Assembly (NCBI RefSeq): GCF_030316885.1
Contig: NZ_JASZYQ010000001.1
Location: forward strand, 62,001 to 126,000
DNA length: 64,000 nucleotides
Direction: 5' to 3'
From: Variovorax jilinensis
GTDB taxonomy: Bacteria; Pseudomonadota; Gammaproteobacteria; Burkholderiales; Burkholderiaceae_C
Part shown: in pieces, positions 1 to 8,692 of the stretch
How the letters are laid out: every line of letters begins with the position of its first letter
Numbering within the stretch: position 1 is the first letter of the stretch
Position numbers and translations under genes: made by a program
Notes under the pieces: model-generated
What the model saw: only the letters and a program-made list of their open reading frames with translations
Told to the model about the DNA's origin: nothing
Database searches by the model: none

Positions 1-3000
1 GCCCTTGAACATGCCGCGGACCACGACGAAGAACACCGGCACGAAGAACACCGCCAGCGCGGTACCCGTCACCATGCCGCCGAGCACGCCGGTGCCGATC
101 GCGCGCTGGCTCGCCGAGCCGGCACCCGAGGCCAGCACCAGCGGCAGCACGCCGAGGCCGAAGGCCAGCGAAGTCATCACGATCGGGCGGAACCGCAGGT
201 GGGCGGCGGCGAGCGCCGATTCGACGATTCCCTTGCCCTGGGCCTGCAGGTCCTTCGCGAACTCGATGATCAGGATCGCGTTCTTCGCCGACAGCCCGAT
301 GATCGTGATCAGTCCGACCTGGAAGTAGACGTCGTTCGAGTAGGCGCGGAACAGGGTCGCGAGCAGCACGCCGAGCACGCCCAGCGGTACCACCAGGATC
401 ACCGCGAGCGGGATCGACCAGCTCTCGTAGAGCGCGGCCAGGCACAGGAACACCGCCAGGATCGCGAAGCAATAGAGCACGATCGCCTGCGAACCCGCGA
501 GCTTTTCCTCGCGCGACTGGCCGGTCCATTCGTAGCCGAAGCCGGCCGGGAGCTGCGAAGCGAGCTTCTCCATCTCGGCCATCGCGGCGCCGGTGCTGTA
601 GCCCGGCGCCGCGTCGGCGCTGATGCGCATCGCGGGGTAGCCGTTGTAGCGCACGGTCTGCGTCGCGCCCGTGACCCAGCGCGTGGTCGCGAAGGTGCCG
701 AGCGGAACCGGCTTGCCCTGCGCGTTCGCCGCGTTGAGCTTGAGCAGGTCCTCGGGCTGCATGCGTGCCGGCGCATCGGCCTGCACCACCACGCGCTGCA
801 GGCGACCCTGGTTCGGGAAGTCGTTCACGTAGCTCGAGCCGAGCGCGGTCGACAGCGCCGCGTTGATGGCGTCGAAGGTGACGCCCAGCGCATTCGCCTT
901 GTCGCGGTCGATGTCGATCTGCAGCTGCGGTGCGTCCTCGAGGCCGTCGGGGCGCACCGATGTCAGCACCTTGCTCTGCGAGGCCATGCCCAGCAGCTGG
1001 TTGCGCGCATTGACCAGCGCCTCGTGACCCTGGCCGGCACGGTCCTGCAGCCGGAAGGTCACGCCGCTGGCATTGCCCAGTTCGGGAATGGGCGGCGGGC
1101 TCAACGGGTAGATGAAGGCATCGCGCACGCCCGACAGCGCACCGAAGGCGCGGCCGGCGAGGGCGGCGGCGGATTCGCCTTCGCCCTTGCGCTTGTCCCA
1201 GTCCTTGAGCGTCACGAAGGCGAGGCCCGCGTTCTGCCCCTGGCCGGAGAAGCTGAAGCCCAGCACACCCACCATGCTCTGCACCTCGGGCTGCTTGAGG
1301 ATGAAGTCCTCGACCTGCTTCATGACGTCGAGCGTGCGCTCCTGGGTCGCGCCCGGCGGCAGCTGCACGTTGACGATGATGTTGCCCTGGTCCTCCTGCG
1401 GCAGGAAGGAGCTCGGCACGCGCAGGTAGGCAAACACCACCGCGGCGACGATCGCGACGTAGATGATGAGGTAGCGCGCCGCGCGGCGCAGGATGCGCGA
1501 CACCAGCGTCTCGTAGCCGCGCGCGGTGCGCGAGAAGCCGCGGTTGAACCAGCCGAAGAAGCCCTTCTTCTCATGGTGCGAGCCGGCCTCGATGGGCTTG
1601 AGCAGCGTGGCGCAAAGTGCCGGCGTGAGCGACAGCGCCATGAAGGCCGAGAAGCCGATCGAGGCCACCATCACGGCCGAGAACTGGCGGTAGATGTTGC
1701 CGGTGGAACCGGCGAAGAAGGCCAGCGGCACGAACACCGAGATCAGCACCACGGTCACGCCGATGATGGCGCCCGAGATCTGCTTCATGGCCTTGCGCGT
1801 GGCTTCCAGCGGTGGAAGCCCTTCCTCGCTCATGATGCGCTCGACGTTCTCGACCACCACGATCGCATCGTCCACCACGATGCCGATCACCAGCACCATG
1901 CCGAACATGGTCAGCACGTTGATCGAGAAGCCCAGGGCCAGCAGCACACCGAAGGTGCCCAGCAGGGCGATCGGCACCACGATGGTCGGGATGATCGTGT
2001 AGCGCCAGTTCTGCAGGAACAGGAACATCACGAGGAACACCAGCACCACGGCCTCGATCAGCGTCTCGGCCACCTGCGAGATCGAGATCTTCACGAAGCG
2101 CGAGCTGTCGTAGGGGATGTCCCATTTCACGCCCGGCGGGAAGAAGCGAGAGAGCTCTTCCATCTTGGCGCGCACCAGCTTGGCGGCTTCGAGCGCGTTG
2201 CCCGAAGGCGCGAGCTGGACGCCGATGCCGACCGCGGGCTGGCCGTTCAGGCGCGCCGACGTGGCGTAGCTCTGGCCGCCGAGCTCGATCCGCGCGACGT
2301 CGCGCAGCCGGACGGACGAGCCGTCGGTGTTGGCGCGCAGCACGATGTTGCCGAACTGCTCGACGTTGCTGAGCTGTCCGTTGACCACCACCGTGGCTGC
2401 GATCGCCTGGCCCGCCACGTTGGGCAGGTCGCCGATCGTGCCCGACGCCACCTGGGCGTTCTGGGCCCGGATCGCGTTCGTGACGTCGGTCGACGACAGG
2501 TTGAAGCCGTGCATCTTGGCCGGATCGATCCAGATGCGCATCGCACGCTCGGTGCCGAACAGCTGGGCCTGGCCGATGCCGGGGATGCGCTGCAGCTCGG
2601 GCACGACGTTGCGGGAGGCGTAGTCGCCCAGCGCGGTCGGATCGTAGGCCGGGTTGTCCGACGAGAGGATCGTGAACAGCAGGAAGTTCGAGCGCGACTT
2701 GTCGACCCGCACGCCCTGCTGCGTCACCGCCGCGGGCAGCCGCGGCGTGGCGCGCGAGAGCCGGTTCTGGACATCGACCTGCGCCAGGTCGGCGTTGGTG
2801 CCGGGCGCGAAGCTGATGGTGATGGCGCCGGTGCCGTCGGCCTGCGCCACCGACTCCATGTAGATCAGGCCCGGCGAGCCGTTCATCTCGCGCTCGATCA
2901 CGGACAGCACGCTGTCCTCGAGCGTCTGCGCCGAGGCGCCCGGATAGACGGCGTTGATGACGATGGCGGGCGGTGCCACCGGCGGGTACTGGGCGATCGG

Positions 3001-3090
3001 CAGCTGCGTGATCGCCACGCCGCCCACCACCAGGATGAACAGTGCGATCACCCACGCGAAGATCGGGCGATCGATGAAGAACTTGGCCAT
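1..3090 (-). CDS. RND efflux pump inner-membrane permease (AcrB/MexB-like), C-terminus beyond window
   Basis: Proton-driven inner-membrane component of a tripartite multidrug efflux pump of the HAE1 family, which captures amphiphilic compounds from the periplasm and passes them to an outer-membrane channel. The protein opens with MAKFFIDRPIFAWVIALFIL, the usual N-terminal helix, at ATG 3090 with a GGAG site upstream. The proton-relay helix reads VVDDAIVVVENVERI near residue 405, with the paired aspartates expected there. About 1,030 codons are visible against a family norm near 1,050, so only a short tail lies outside. It is the second gene of an operon, 13 nt after the membrane fusion gene. 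An outer-membrane factor gene is not in the window and may lie to the left. Confidence 0.95.
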   Translation of the reverse strand, partial: MAKFFIDRPIFAWVIALFILVVGGVAITQLPIAQYPPVAPPAIVINAVYPGASAQTLEDSVLSVIEREMNGSPGLIYMESVAQADGTGAITISFAPGTNADLAQVDVQNRLSRATPRLPAAVTQQGVRVDKSRSNFLLFTILSSDNPAYDPTALGDYASRNVVPELQRIPGIGQAQLFGTERAMRIWIDPAKMHGFNLSSTDVTNAIRAQNAQVASGTIGDLPNVAGQAIAATVVVNGQLSNVEQFGNIVLRANTDGSSVRLRDVARIELGGQSYATSARLNGQPAVGIGVQLAPSGNALEAAKLVRAKMEELSRFFPPGVKWDIPYDSSRFVKISISQVAETLIEAVVLVFLVMFLFLQNWRYTIIPTIVVPIALLGTFGVLLALGFSINVLTMFGMVLVIGIVVDDAIVVVENVERIMSEEGLPPLEATRKAMKQISGAIIGVTVVLISVFVPLAFFAGSTGNIYRQFSAVMVASIGFSAFMALSLTPALCATLLKPIEAGSHHEKKGFFGWFNRGFSRTARGYETLVSRILRRAARYLIIYVAIVAAVVFAYLRVPSSFLPQEDQGNIIVNVQLPPGATQERTLDVMKQVEDFILKQPEVQSMVGVLGFSFSGQGQNAGLAFVTLKDWDKRKGEGESAAALAGRAFGALSGVRDAFIYPLSPPPIPELGNASGVTFRLQDRAGQGHEALVNARNQLLGMASQSKVLTSVRPDGLEDAPQLQIDIDRDKANALGVTFDAINAALSTALGSSYVNDFPNQGRLQRVVVQADAPARMQPEDLLKLNAANAQGKPVPLGTFATTRWVTGATQTVRYNGYPAMRISADAAPGYSTGAAMAEMEKLASQLPAGFGYEWTGQSREEKLAGSQAIVLYCFAILAVFLCLAALYESWSIPLAVILVVPLGVLGVLLATLFRAYSNDVYFQVGLITIIGLSAKNAILIIEFAKDLQAQGKGIVESALAAAHLRFRPIVMTSLAFGLGVLPLVLASGAGSASQRAIGTGVLGGMVTGTALAVFFVPVFFVVVRGMFKG

Positions 3091-3103
3091 GCGGGCGCGC
3101 TCC

Positions 3104-4351
3104 TTACTTGGCGGCCGCGGCCGGTGCGGCGGGTGCCGATGCGGCCGGTGCCGCGGCAGGGGCCTGCGTCGCCTTCCACGGCACCGCCTTCACGGGCGTG
3201 CCCGGCGGCATCATCTGCAGCTTCTGGAAGCCGTCGACCATCACCTGCTCGCCGGCCTTGAGACCTTCGAGCACCACCCACTGGTTGTTCTGCGCGGCGC
3301 TGATCTTCACCGTGCGCTTGCTGAGCTTGCCGTCCGCACCGACCACCGTGAGCGTGTCGCCCTGCTGGGTCCGGGTCACGGCCTGCTGCGGCACGGTGAT
3401 GGCGTTGGTCGCCTGGGCCTGCTCGAGCCGCACGCGCACGTACAGGCCCGGCAGCAGGTCGCCCTTGGGATTCGGCACTTCGGCGCGCAGCGTGATCTGG
3501 CCTGTGGTCTGGTCGACCGTGAGGTCCGAGAACAGCAGCCGGCCGGGGTGCGCGTATTCGGTGCCGTCCTCGAGCACGATGCGCACGCTGGCGGCCTCGT
3601 CGCCCGCGGCGCGCTTGACCTGGCCGTCCTGCAGTGCGCGGCGCAGCCGCAGCACCTCGGTAGCCGATTGCGTGAAGTTGACGTAGAGCGGGTTGATCTG
3701 CTGGATCACGGCCAACGCCGTGGCGTCGCCCTGGCCGACCAGTGCGCCCTCGGTCACCAGCGAGCGGCCGATGCGACCCGAGATCGGTGCGGTCACGGTG
3801 GCGTAGCCCAGGTTGATCTTGGCCGTCTGCACGGCAGCGCGGCCGACCGCGACGTCGGCCTCGGCGGTCTTGGCTGCAGCCACCGCGTTCTGGTACTCCT
3901 GCTTGCTGACCGCGTTGGCGTCCACCAGCGGCTTGTAGCGATCGGCAAGGGCCTTGGCCTGCACCGCATTGGCTTCGGCGCGCGCGAGCGAGGCTTCGGC
4001 GCTGGAAAGGCTGGCGGCATAGGGAGCCGGGTCGATGCGGAACAGCACCTGGCCGGCCTTGACGTCGCTGCCTTCCTGGAACACGCGCTGCTGCAGGATG
4101 CCTGCGGCACGGGCGCGTACCTCGGCCACGCGCGTGGCCTCGAGCCGGCCCGGCAGTTCGGTCACGAGGCCGACATTGCCTGGCGTCGCCACCACGACGC
4201 CGACTTCGGGCGCGGGCGGCGGGCCGCCGGCGGCCTTGGGCGCCTCGCCCTTGCCGCAGGCACTGAGCCCGATCAGGACGAAGGCGGCGGCCGCAACGGC
4301 TGCAACGCGCAGCGGGAACGACGAATGACGCGAGACATGCAGGTCGGGCAT
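3104..4351 (-). CDS. RND efflux periplasmic adaptor (membrane fusion protein, AcrA/MexA-like)
   Basis: Periplasmic adaptor that joins the permease to an outer-membrane channel. ATG 4351 is preferred over the upstream in-frame ATG because AAAGGA lies just before it. The N-terminus is a lipoprotein signal ending in a lipobox (LSAC), so the protein is probably lipid-anchored. Then come a lipoyl half-motif (RAAGILQQRVFQEGSDVKAG), a helical hairpin, the second lipoyl half (TAPISGRIGRSLVTEGALV), a beta-barrel region and an Ala/Pro-rich tail. It is first in the operon with the permease and is read divergently from the TetR repressor. Family assignment is firm; the drug range cannot be read from sequence. 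Confidence 0.95.
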   Translation of the reverse strand: MPDLHVSRHSSFPLRVAAVAAAAFVLIGLSACGKGEAPKAAGGPPPAPEVGVVVATPGNVGLVTELPGRLEATRVAEVRARAAGILQQRVFQEGSDVKAGQVLFRIDPAPYAASLSSAEASLARAEANAVQAKALADRYKPLVDANAVSKQEYQNAVAAAKTAEADVAVGRAAVQTAKINLGYATVTAPISGRIGRSLVTEGALVGQGDATALAVIQQINPLYVNFTQSATEVLRLRRALQDGQVKRAAGDEAASVRIVLEDGTEYAHPGRLLFSDLTVDQTTGQITLRAEVPNPKGDLLPGLYVRVRLEQAQATNAITVPQQAVTRTQQGDTLTVVGADGKLSKRTVKISAAQNNQWVVLEGLKAGEQVMVDGFQKLQMMPPGTPVKAVPWKATQAPAAAPAASAPAAPAAAAK

Positions 4352-4449
4352 GTGATTCCTTTGAAGGGAGAACGGTGGACGGTGCACGAAGGCCGGCGCG
4401 CGTGTAAAGCAATGCGGCGATCTTGACTATCGGGAAAAGAGCCGTAGTT

Positions 4450-4473
4450 TACATACATTCATGCATGTATAGT
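4450..4473. promoter_or_regulatory. AcrR-type operator in the divergent efflux/repressor promoter
   Basis: A 24-bp imperfect palindrome whose left half is TACATACATTC and right half ATGCATGTATAGT. It closely matches the known AcrR/TtgR-type operator layout (TACATACATT, spacer, AATGTATGTA). It lies between the two divergent genes, about 47 bp before the repressor start and 98 bp before the adaptor start, where bound repressor could block both promoters. Binding is inferred from motif and position. Confidence 0.8.
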
Positions 4474-4519
4474 GACGACCTTGTCCGGCAAGAGGATTTT
4501 AAGAAGGGGAGACGACATC

Positions 4520-5164
4520 ATGGTCCGGCGCACCAAGGAAGAAGCCCAGGAGACACGCAACCGCCTGCTCGATGCGGCCGAGCTGCTGTTCCAGGCGCAG
4601 GGCGTCTCGCAGACCAGCCTGCAGCAGATCGCGCACCAGGCGGGCGCGACGCGTGGTGCCATCTACTGGCACTTCAAGGACAAGGCCGCGCTCTTCAACG
4701 CCATGATGGAGCGCGTCAAGCTGCCCATGGAGGCCGCGGTGCAGGAGGCTGCGGGTGCCGACGCCTCGATCGACGGCGTCGAACTCATGATGGTCGAGGC
4801 GCTCAAGCTCATGACCCGCGACCCGCAGGTGCGGAGGGTGTTCGACATCGCGACCCACAAGGTCGAATACACGCACGACATGGCCTCGGTGCAGCAGCGG
4901 CACCTGGTGGCGCGCAACGCCTGCGTGGTCGACTTCGAGCGTGCCATGCTGGCCGAGGCCCGCCGTACCCGGCGCCGCATGCCGATCCCGGCCGCCGCGG
5001 CAGCCCACGGCCTGCATGCGCTCATCAGCGGACTGATCCAGAACTGGCTGCTCGATCCCGACGAGTTCGACCTGGTCGCCACCGGCCGCCGGGCCTTCCG
5101 CGTGTACCTGTCCGGCCTGGGCTTCGCAGGCGGGCCCGAACCCACGTCCGCGGATCAGCGATAA
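4520..5164 (+). CDS. TetR/AcrR family repressor of the efflux operon
   Basis: One-component repressor of 214 residues. The N-terminal helix-turn-helix is clear (LDAAELLFQAQGVSQTSLQQ, then GATRGAIYWHFKDKAALF), followed by a helical ligand-binding domain that should sense pump substrates. ATG 4520 was chosen because AAGGGGAG lies a few bases upstream and the protein then begins MVRRTKEEAQ, typical of AcrR/TtgR proteins; an upstream GTG at 4472 would sit inside the operator. It is divergent from the RND operon with an AcrR-like operator between, so local control and autoregulation are likely. Confidence 0.93.
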   Translation: MVRRTKEEAQETRNRLLDAAELLFQAQGVSQTSLQQIAHQAGATRGAIYWHFKDKAALFNAMMERVKLPMEAAVQEAAGADASIDGVELMMVEALKLMTRDPQVRRVFDIATHKVEYTHDMASVQQRHLVARNACVVDFERAMLAEARRTRRRMPIPAAAAAHGLHALISGLIQNWLLDPDEFDLVATGRRAFRVYLSGLGFAGGPEPTSADQR

Positions 5165-5197
5165 TGGCGGGCTCGCGACCCGTGCGCGACACCCCAT

Positions 5198-5272
5198 CTC
5201 GCTGTATTTCAACGGATAGAATTCGGCCCTCCGAAGGCTGAGATCCAGGTTCGATTCCTGGCGGCGGGACCA
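5198..5272 (+). tRNA. tRNA-Arg (anticodon CCG); island integration site
   Basis: A cloverleaf can be folded by eye. The acceptor CTCGCTG pairs with CGGCGGG including two G-U pairs. The D-loop contains AACGGATA. The anticodon stem CGGCC/GGCTG carries loop CTCCGAA, giving anticodon CCG for arginine. The T arm is CCAGG-TTCGATT-CCTGG and CCA is encoded. The first D-stem pair is a mismatch and the 5' base is C, so exact ends are slightly uncertain. Its last 23 bases overlap the left attachment site, so the present 3' end was supplied by the inserted element. Confidence 0.85.
5250..5266. repeat. Left attachment core (attL), 17-bp direct repeat
   Basis: TTCGATTCCTGGCGGCG covers the T-loop and 3' acceptor strand of tRNA-Arg and is repeated exactly at 33426-33442. 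Integration into the T-loop/3' end of a tRNA is the usual choice of P4-type integrases. Confidence 0.88.
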
Positions 5273-5304
5273 GATACCGAGATCAAAGAGTCTCACCAAG
5301 CATC

Positions 5305-5342
5305 AAAACCGGCACGTTTCCCCAGCGTAGTCGGTTTTTTTT
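5305..5342 (+). terminator. Rho-independent terminator after tRNA-Arg
   Basis: The inverted repeat AAAACCG/CGGTTTT closes a loop of about 20 nt and is followed by eight T residues. It ends the tRNA transcript before the integrase promoter region. A diverged relative of this segment lies after the right attachment repeat at 33480. Confidence 0.7.
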
Positions 5343-5381
5343 GCCTCAAGCCATCTCACCGCGTAACATCCCATCTCAGAG

Positions 5382-5435
5382 AAATACCGTTACTTTTGCC
5401 GGTATCTCCGAAAGTACCGGCAACGGGATACCGTC
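5382..5435. repeat. Integrase arm-site-like repeats, left end
   Basis: TTTTGCCGGTATC (5394-5406) is followed by inverted relatives GTACCGGCAA (5414-5423) and GATACCGTC (5427-5435) and preceded by inverted AAATACCG (5382-5389). The same sequence family (TTTGTCGGTAT, TTTTTGTCGGTATC) occurs just inside the right end at 33350-33373. Their position, directly upstream of the integrase gene and at both termini, suggests integrase arm-binding or repression sites. Inference from pattern only. Confidence 0.5.
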
Positions 5436-5446
5436 AAGGAGCGGGG

Positions 5447-6670
5447 ATGGCACTGACAGACACGTTTGTTCGGCAGGTGAAGCCGACCGAAAAGGCGATC
5501 GGCGACAAGTACGCTGACGGCGGAGGTATGTACCTTCTGGTGAAAGCGCCAGGCAAGTACTGGCGGATGGACTACAGCTTCCACGGCAAGCGCAAAACGC
5601 TGGCGCTGGGGGTCTATCCCGACGTGACGCTCGCCAAAGCCCGGCAGCGCCGCGACAGGGCGCGGGAGCAGCTCGCCGACGGCACCGATCCGGCGATTGC
5701 CAAGCGCGAAGAGAAGCAGGCGCGAGCCGATGCAGCGGCAAACACGTTTGAAGCTGTCGCTCGCGAGTGGCTTGCCAAGACCTCGAACAAGCGAGCAGCG
5801 GTCACGCAGGCCAAGGTGACGAGCTGGCTCGAAAAGGACGTGTTTCCGTTCATCGGTAGGTTTGCGATCGCCAGCATCAAGGCCAAGGACATCCTCGACA
5901 AGGTTGCCCGTCGCATGGAGGCACGCGGCATTCATGAAAGCGCCCACCGGACCGTTCAGATCTGTTCGCAGGTTTTTCGGTATGCCGTCGCTACGGGTGT
6001 TGCCGAGCGCGACGTGACGAGCGACCTACGGGGCGCTCTGGTCGCGATCGAGAAAACCAACTACGCCGCCATCACAGAGCCAAAGCAAGCCGGCCAGCTC
6101 ATGCGGTCGATCTACGCCTACGCCGGCCATCCTTGCGCTGTGGCCGGTCTGAAGCTGTCGCCGCTCGTGTTTGTTCGGCCTGGCGAGCTTCGCGCTGCCG
6201 AGTGGGCCGAGATCGACCTCGATGCAGCCGAGTGGCGCATCCCGGCCGCGAAGATGAAGATGAAGGTCGAGCACCTCGTGCCGCTGTCGTCGCAGGCGGT
6301 GGACATCCTCAGAGCGGTGCATTCGTTCAGTGGGCATGGCCGGTACGTTTTTCCGAGCATCCGCACAGGCGAGCGCTGCATGAGCGAGAACACCATCAAC
6401 GCGGCGTTGCGCGGCATGGGCTACTCGAAGGAAGTGATGACGGCTCACGGCTTCCGGGCGATGGCTCGCACGATCATGGATGAGGTGCTGGGCGAGCGCG
6501 CCGACTTGATCGAGCACCAGCTTGCTCACACAGTGAAAGATCCAAACGGCCGCGCCTACAACCGCACCGCGCATTTGCCCGCCCGGCGGGAAATGATGCA
6601 GCGGTGGGCCGACTATCTGGACAAGCTCCGCGTCGGCGCGGATGTGATTGCTCTCAATCGATCTGCCTGA
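5447..6670 (+). CDS. P4-type tyrosine site-specific integrase
   Basis: Tyrosine recombinase of 407 residues that should insert and excise the island at the tRNA-Arg site. ATG 5447 follows AAGGAG and gives MALTDTFVRQVKPTEKAIGD, the N-terminus typical of the DUF4102-containing P4-type family; an upstream ATG at 5396 lies within the arm-site repeats. After the arm-binding and core-binding domains, catalytic residues are visible: Arg in RPGELRAAEW, His-x-x-Arg in TAHGFRAMART, and Tyr in NGRAYNRTAH near the C-terminus. The family length (about 400 residues) and all key residues are intact, so activity is plausible. Confidence 0.95.
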   Translation: MALTDTFVRQVKPTEKAIGDKYADGGGMYLLVKAPGKYWRMDYSFHGKRKTLALGVYPDVTLAKARQRRDRAREQLADGTDPAIAKREEKQARADAAANTFEAVAREWLAKTSNKRAAVTQAKVTSWLEKDVFPFIGRFAIASIKAKDILDKVARRMEARGIHESAHRTVQICSQVFRYAVATGVAERDVTSDLRGALVAIEKTNYAAITEPKQAGQLMRSIYAYAGHPCAVAGLKLSPLVFVRPGELRAAEWAEIDLDAAEWRIPAAKMKMKVEHLVPLSSQAVDILRAVHSFSGHGRYVFPSIRTGERCMSENTINAALRGMGYSKEVMTAHGFRAMARTIMDEVLGERADLIEHQLAHTVKDPNGRAYNRTAHLPARREMMQRWADYLDKLRVGADVIALNRSA

Positions 6671-6830
6671 GGCATAGCGTTTCACTATTGACGCGTGGCA
6701 TATTTGGCACGCGGGTGGTTGCCAAACCGGCCTGAGTCGCTATGATCGACTGCAATACGCCCCTCACCTCTGTCCCCGGCGCAAGCGCGGTGTGTCATGT
6801 GGGGGGTTTCTCTTTTGCGCGGCATTATTC

Positions 6831-7787
6831 ATGACCGGCAACGTCCAACTCAAGCCGCACCTCACTCACGAATTGCAACTCGATCGGCTCGTGGAGCGTT
6901 CCATGGGCGTCGGCGACATGGCGGATGCGGTCCGGTTGCTGAAGCGCTTCGGCTACTACCGGCTGTCAGGCTATTTTTACCCGATACGGAAGACCAAACC
7001 GCGAGGTGAAGCCGGCCGACTTGACGATTTTGTAGACGGCGCCACGCTGCAATTGGTGGTGAACCTTGCCGAATTCGACAAGACGCTGCGCGTCCTTGTG
7101 ATGCATGCGGTCGAGACGATTGAGGTCGCCGTGCGCGTCGCCATCGCCCACACCTTGGGACCGTACAGCCCGGAGGCGCACCTCGATCCTGCCGTGCTGG
7201 ACGGGCGGTTCACACTGAAGCCCCGCACGGGGGGCGATTCACCTCACGATGAATGGATCGATCGCTTCCACGAGCTTTGTGAACGATCCAGAGAGGATTT
7301 CGTGAAGCACCACCGGCAAAAGTATGGTGGGCGCATGCCAATCTGGGTCGCTATCGAACTGTGGGATTTCGGTCTGATGTCGAAGTTCTTCGCAGGTTTG
7401 CAGCGCCGCGATCAAGCAAAAATCGCCGGCGCATATGGGGGACTAGACGGCCCTATCTTGGCCTCTTGGTTGCGAAACTTTTCTTTCGTCCGGAACGTGG
7501 TGGCCCACCACGGCCGACTTTGGAATCGAACGAACACTGGCCAGCTGCAGTTGCCGTCCAAGGGTCGGGTGCCGCTGTTAGATCACCTCCATGACATGCA
7601 CCAACAGCGCGCCAAGCTCTATGGAAGTCTGGTCTGCATGCGTTACCTTCTGCGGACAATTCAACCTACATCGGAATGGCATTTGCGTCTTAAAGAGCAC
7701 GCCTTGACCTTCCCCCAAACGCCCCTGATCGCTCTCAGTGCAGCCGGCTTCCCTGATGGATGGGAAGCCTCGCAAATCTGGCAATAG
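6831..7787 (+). CDS. Abi family (Abi_2/AbiD-AbiF-like) protein with HEPN motif
   Basis: 318 residues resembling the Abi_2 family of abortive-infection proteins. The N-terminal segment (RLLKRFGYYRLSGYFYPIRK) is characteristic. Near the C-terminus SFVRNVVAHHGRLWNR contains R-N-V-V-A-H, the R-X4-H motif of HEPN-fold RNases, to which this family belongs. ATG 6831 is taken as the start because the preceding in-frame segment is Cys/Phe-rich and unlike the family. It is a single gene downstream of the integrase, with no obvious antitoxin beside it. Expected role is cleavage of RNA upon phage infection, inferred from family. Confidence 0.8.
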   Translation: MTGNVQLKPHLTHELQLDRLVERSMGVGDMADAVRLLKRFGYYRLSGYFYPIRKTKPRGEAGRLDDFVDGATLQLVVNLAEFDKTLRVLVMHAVETIEVAVRVAIAHTLGPYSPEAHLDPAVLDGRFTLKPRTGGDSPHDEWIDRFHELCERSREDFVKHHRQKYGGRMPIWVAIELWDFGLMSKFFAGLQRRDQAKIAGAYGGLDGPILASWLRNFSFVRNVVAHHGRLWNRTNTGQLQLPSKGRVPLLDHLHDMHQQRAKLYGSLVCMRYLLRTIQPTSEWHLRLKEHALTFPQTPLIALSAAGFPDGWEASQIWQ

Positions 7788-7811
7788 TCGGGTCATTGCG
7801 CGCCTTGCGAC

Positions 7812-8258
7812 CTATTCTTCCGGCGGCGAGGTGCTGAAAGAGGCCGAGGCGATCAAGGCGCTGCCGTAGCGCGGTGTCTGGAAGCTGAAGTGGCAGGATT
7901 TCAGGCGCCCCGCGCGGGCGATCGACAGCAGGGTATCGAACTGCCTCAATGACAACTCTATCCCTGCCTGCAGCTTGGGCTTCATGCCAATAATCGAGCC
8001 AACGCATGGGATCTCAGCTCTGCCTGTCGTTGGAGAAATCGAGCCGGTGATCTGGAAGTCAAACGCAAGGACGCCATTGACTGCCTCCGTGAGCGTACCC
8101 CGAACCCTCATGTAGATCTGTTCCTCCCGCCCGCGGTCCTCGATCACTTTGCCACCTTGAGCCATCGCATAGAGGCTGAGATCCCAGTCTTCGATCGCCC
8201 CTTCTCGTGCCAGGATTTCGCGTCGAGGGCGGAGTGTCTTCTTCTTCGCGGTGGTCAT
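7812..8258 (-). CDS. Hypothetical protein, unknown family
   Basis: About 148 residues from ATG 8258 (MTTAKKKTLRPRRE); earlier in-frame ATGs at 8282 and 8360 would add up to 34 residues, and no strong ribosome site decides between them. The N-terminus is basic, followed by a mixed soluble sequence (IYMRVRGTLTEAVNGVLAFD). No catalytic motif, signal peptide or membrane segment is visible. It lies convergent to the Abi gene with a 24-nt gap. Codon use looks genuine. Function unknown. Confidence 0.55.
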   Translation of the reverse strand: MTTAKKKTLRPRREILAREGAIEDWDLSLYAMAQGGKVIEDRGREEQIYMRVRGTLTEAVNGVLAFDFQITGSISPTTGRAEIPCVGSIIGMKPKLQAGIELSLRQFDTLLSIARAGRLKSCHFSFQTPRYGSALIASASFSTSPPEE

Positions 8259-8478
8259 GGACGATGGAGCGTCATTGCACATCGGCGGGAACTGTAGATC
8301 GAAGTCTGGCCCATCGTCCAGACGGCTCGATGTTGCTTGCACGCACGCTGCTTCCTGCACGCACAGAAATGTTGCCGCAGTGGCGGACTACTTGACAAGC
8401 GCGGCGCAGCTCCGATGTGAGCTCGCTTGCCGCGCGCCTGGAAGCAACGATTCCCCGTAAGTCACCATACATACCTAT

Positions 8479-8676
8479 GTGTTGCGTACGTGCGACATTT
8501 CTTAAGTCATTGATACCAAACGAAATTTTGTCAGGTGGAGGCATGTCGTGTCACCGAGGTCCAAATCAAAACCCCGCGTAGGGTTTTGGGCGAAGGGGTA
8601 GTGGGTTATGAAATCCGTGTTGCGCGCAAATTTCCAACCGCGCAACGCGAAGCCTTTGGCCCGGCTACGTGTTGCG
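8479..8676. repeat. Three GTGTTGCG repeats upstream of the AlpA-like gene
   Basis: GTGTTGCG occurs at 8479-8486, 8617-8624 and 8669-8676, each followed by further CG-rich bases (TACGTGCG, CGCAAATT, CAAACCGG). All lie in the 330-bp gene-free stretch before the AlpA-like start, so they may be operator or replication-initiation sites. No other gene is seen between 8259 and 8692. Confidence 0.45.
8570..8588. repeat. 19-bp hairpin repeat, copy 1
   Basis: AACCCCGCGTAGGGTTTTG forms a short stem (AACCC...GGGTT) and is repeated with one substitution at 11852-11870, on the far side of the replication gene block. It may act as a regulatory hairpin, terminator-like element or origin component. Confidence 0.6.
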
Positions 8677-8692
8677 CAAACCGGCAACACAC

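Noticed and set aside
199-3261. 1,020-codon open frame on the plus strand
   Set aside because: It is antisense to the RND permease, rich in His/Arg/Gln/Ala from GC-biased codons, and has no family resemblance. The opposite strand gives a textbook AcrB protein.
5447-6670. Tyrosine recombinase as integron integrase
   Set aside because: Its N-terminus and motif layout match P4-type phage integrases; the extra IntI-specific segment is not seen and its gene lies next to a tRNA, not an attI.
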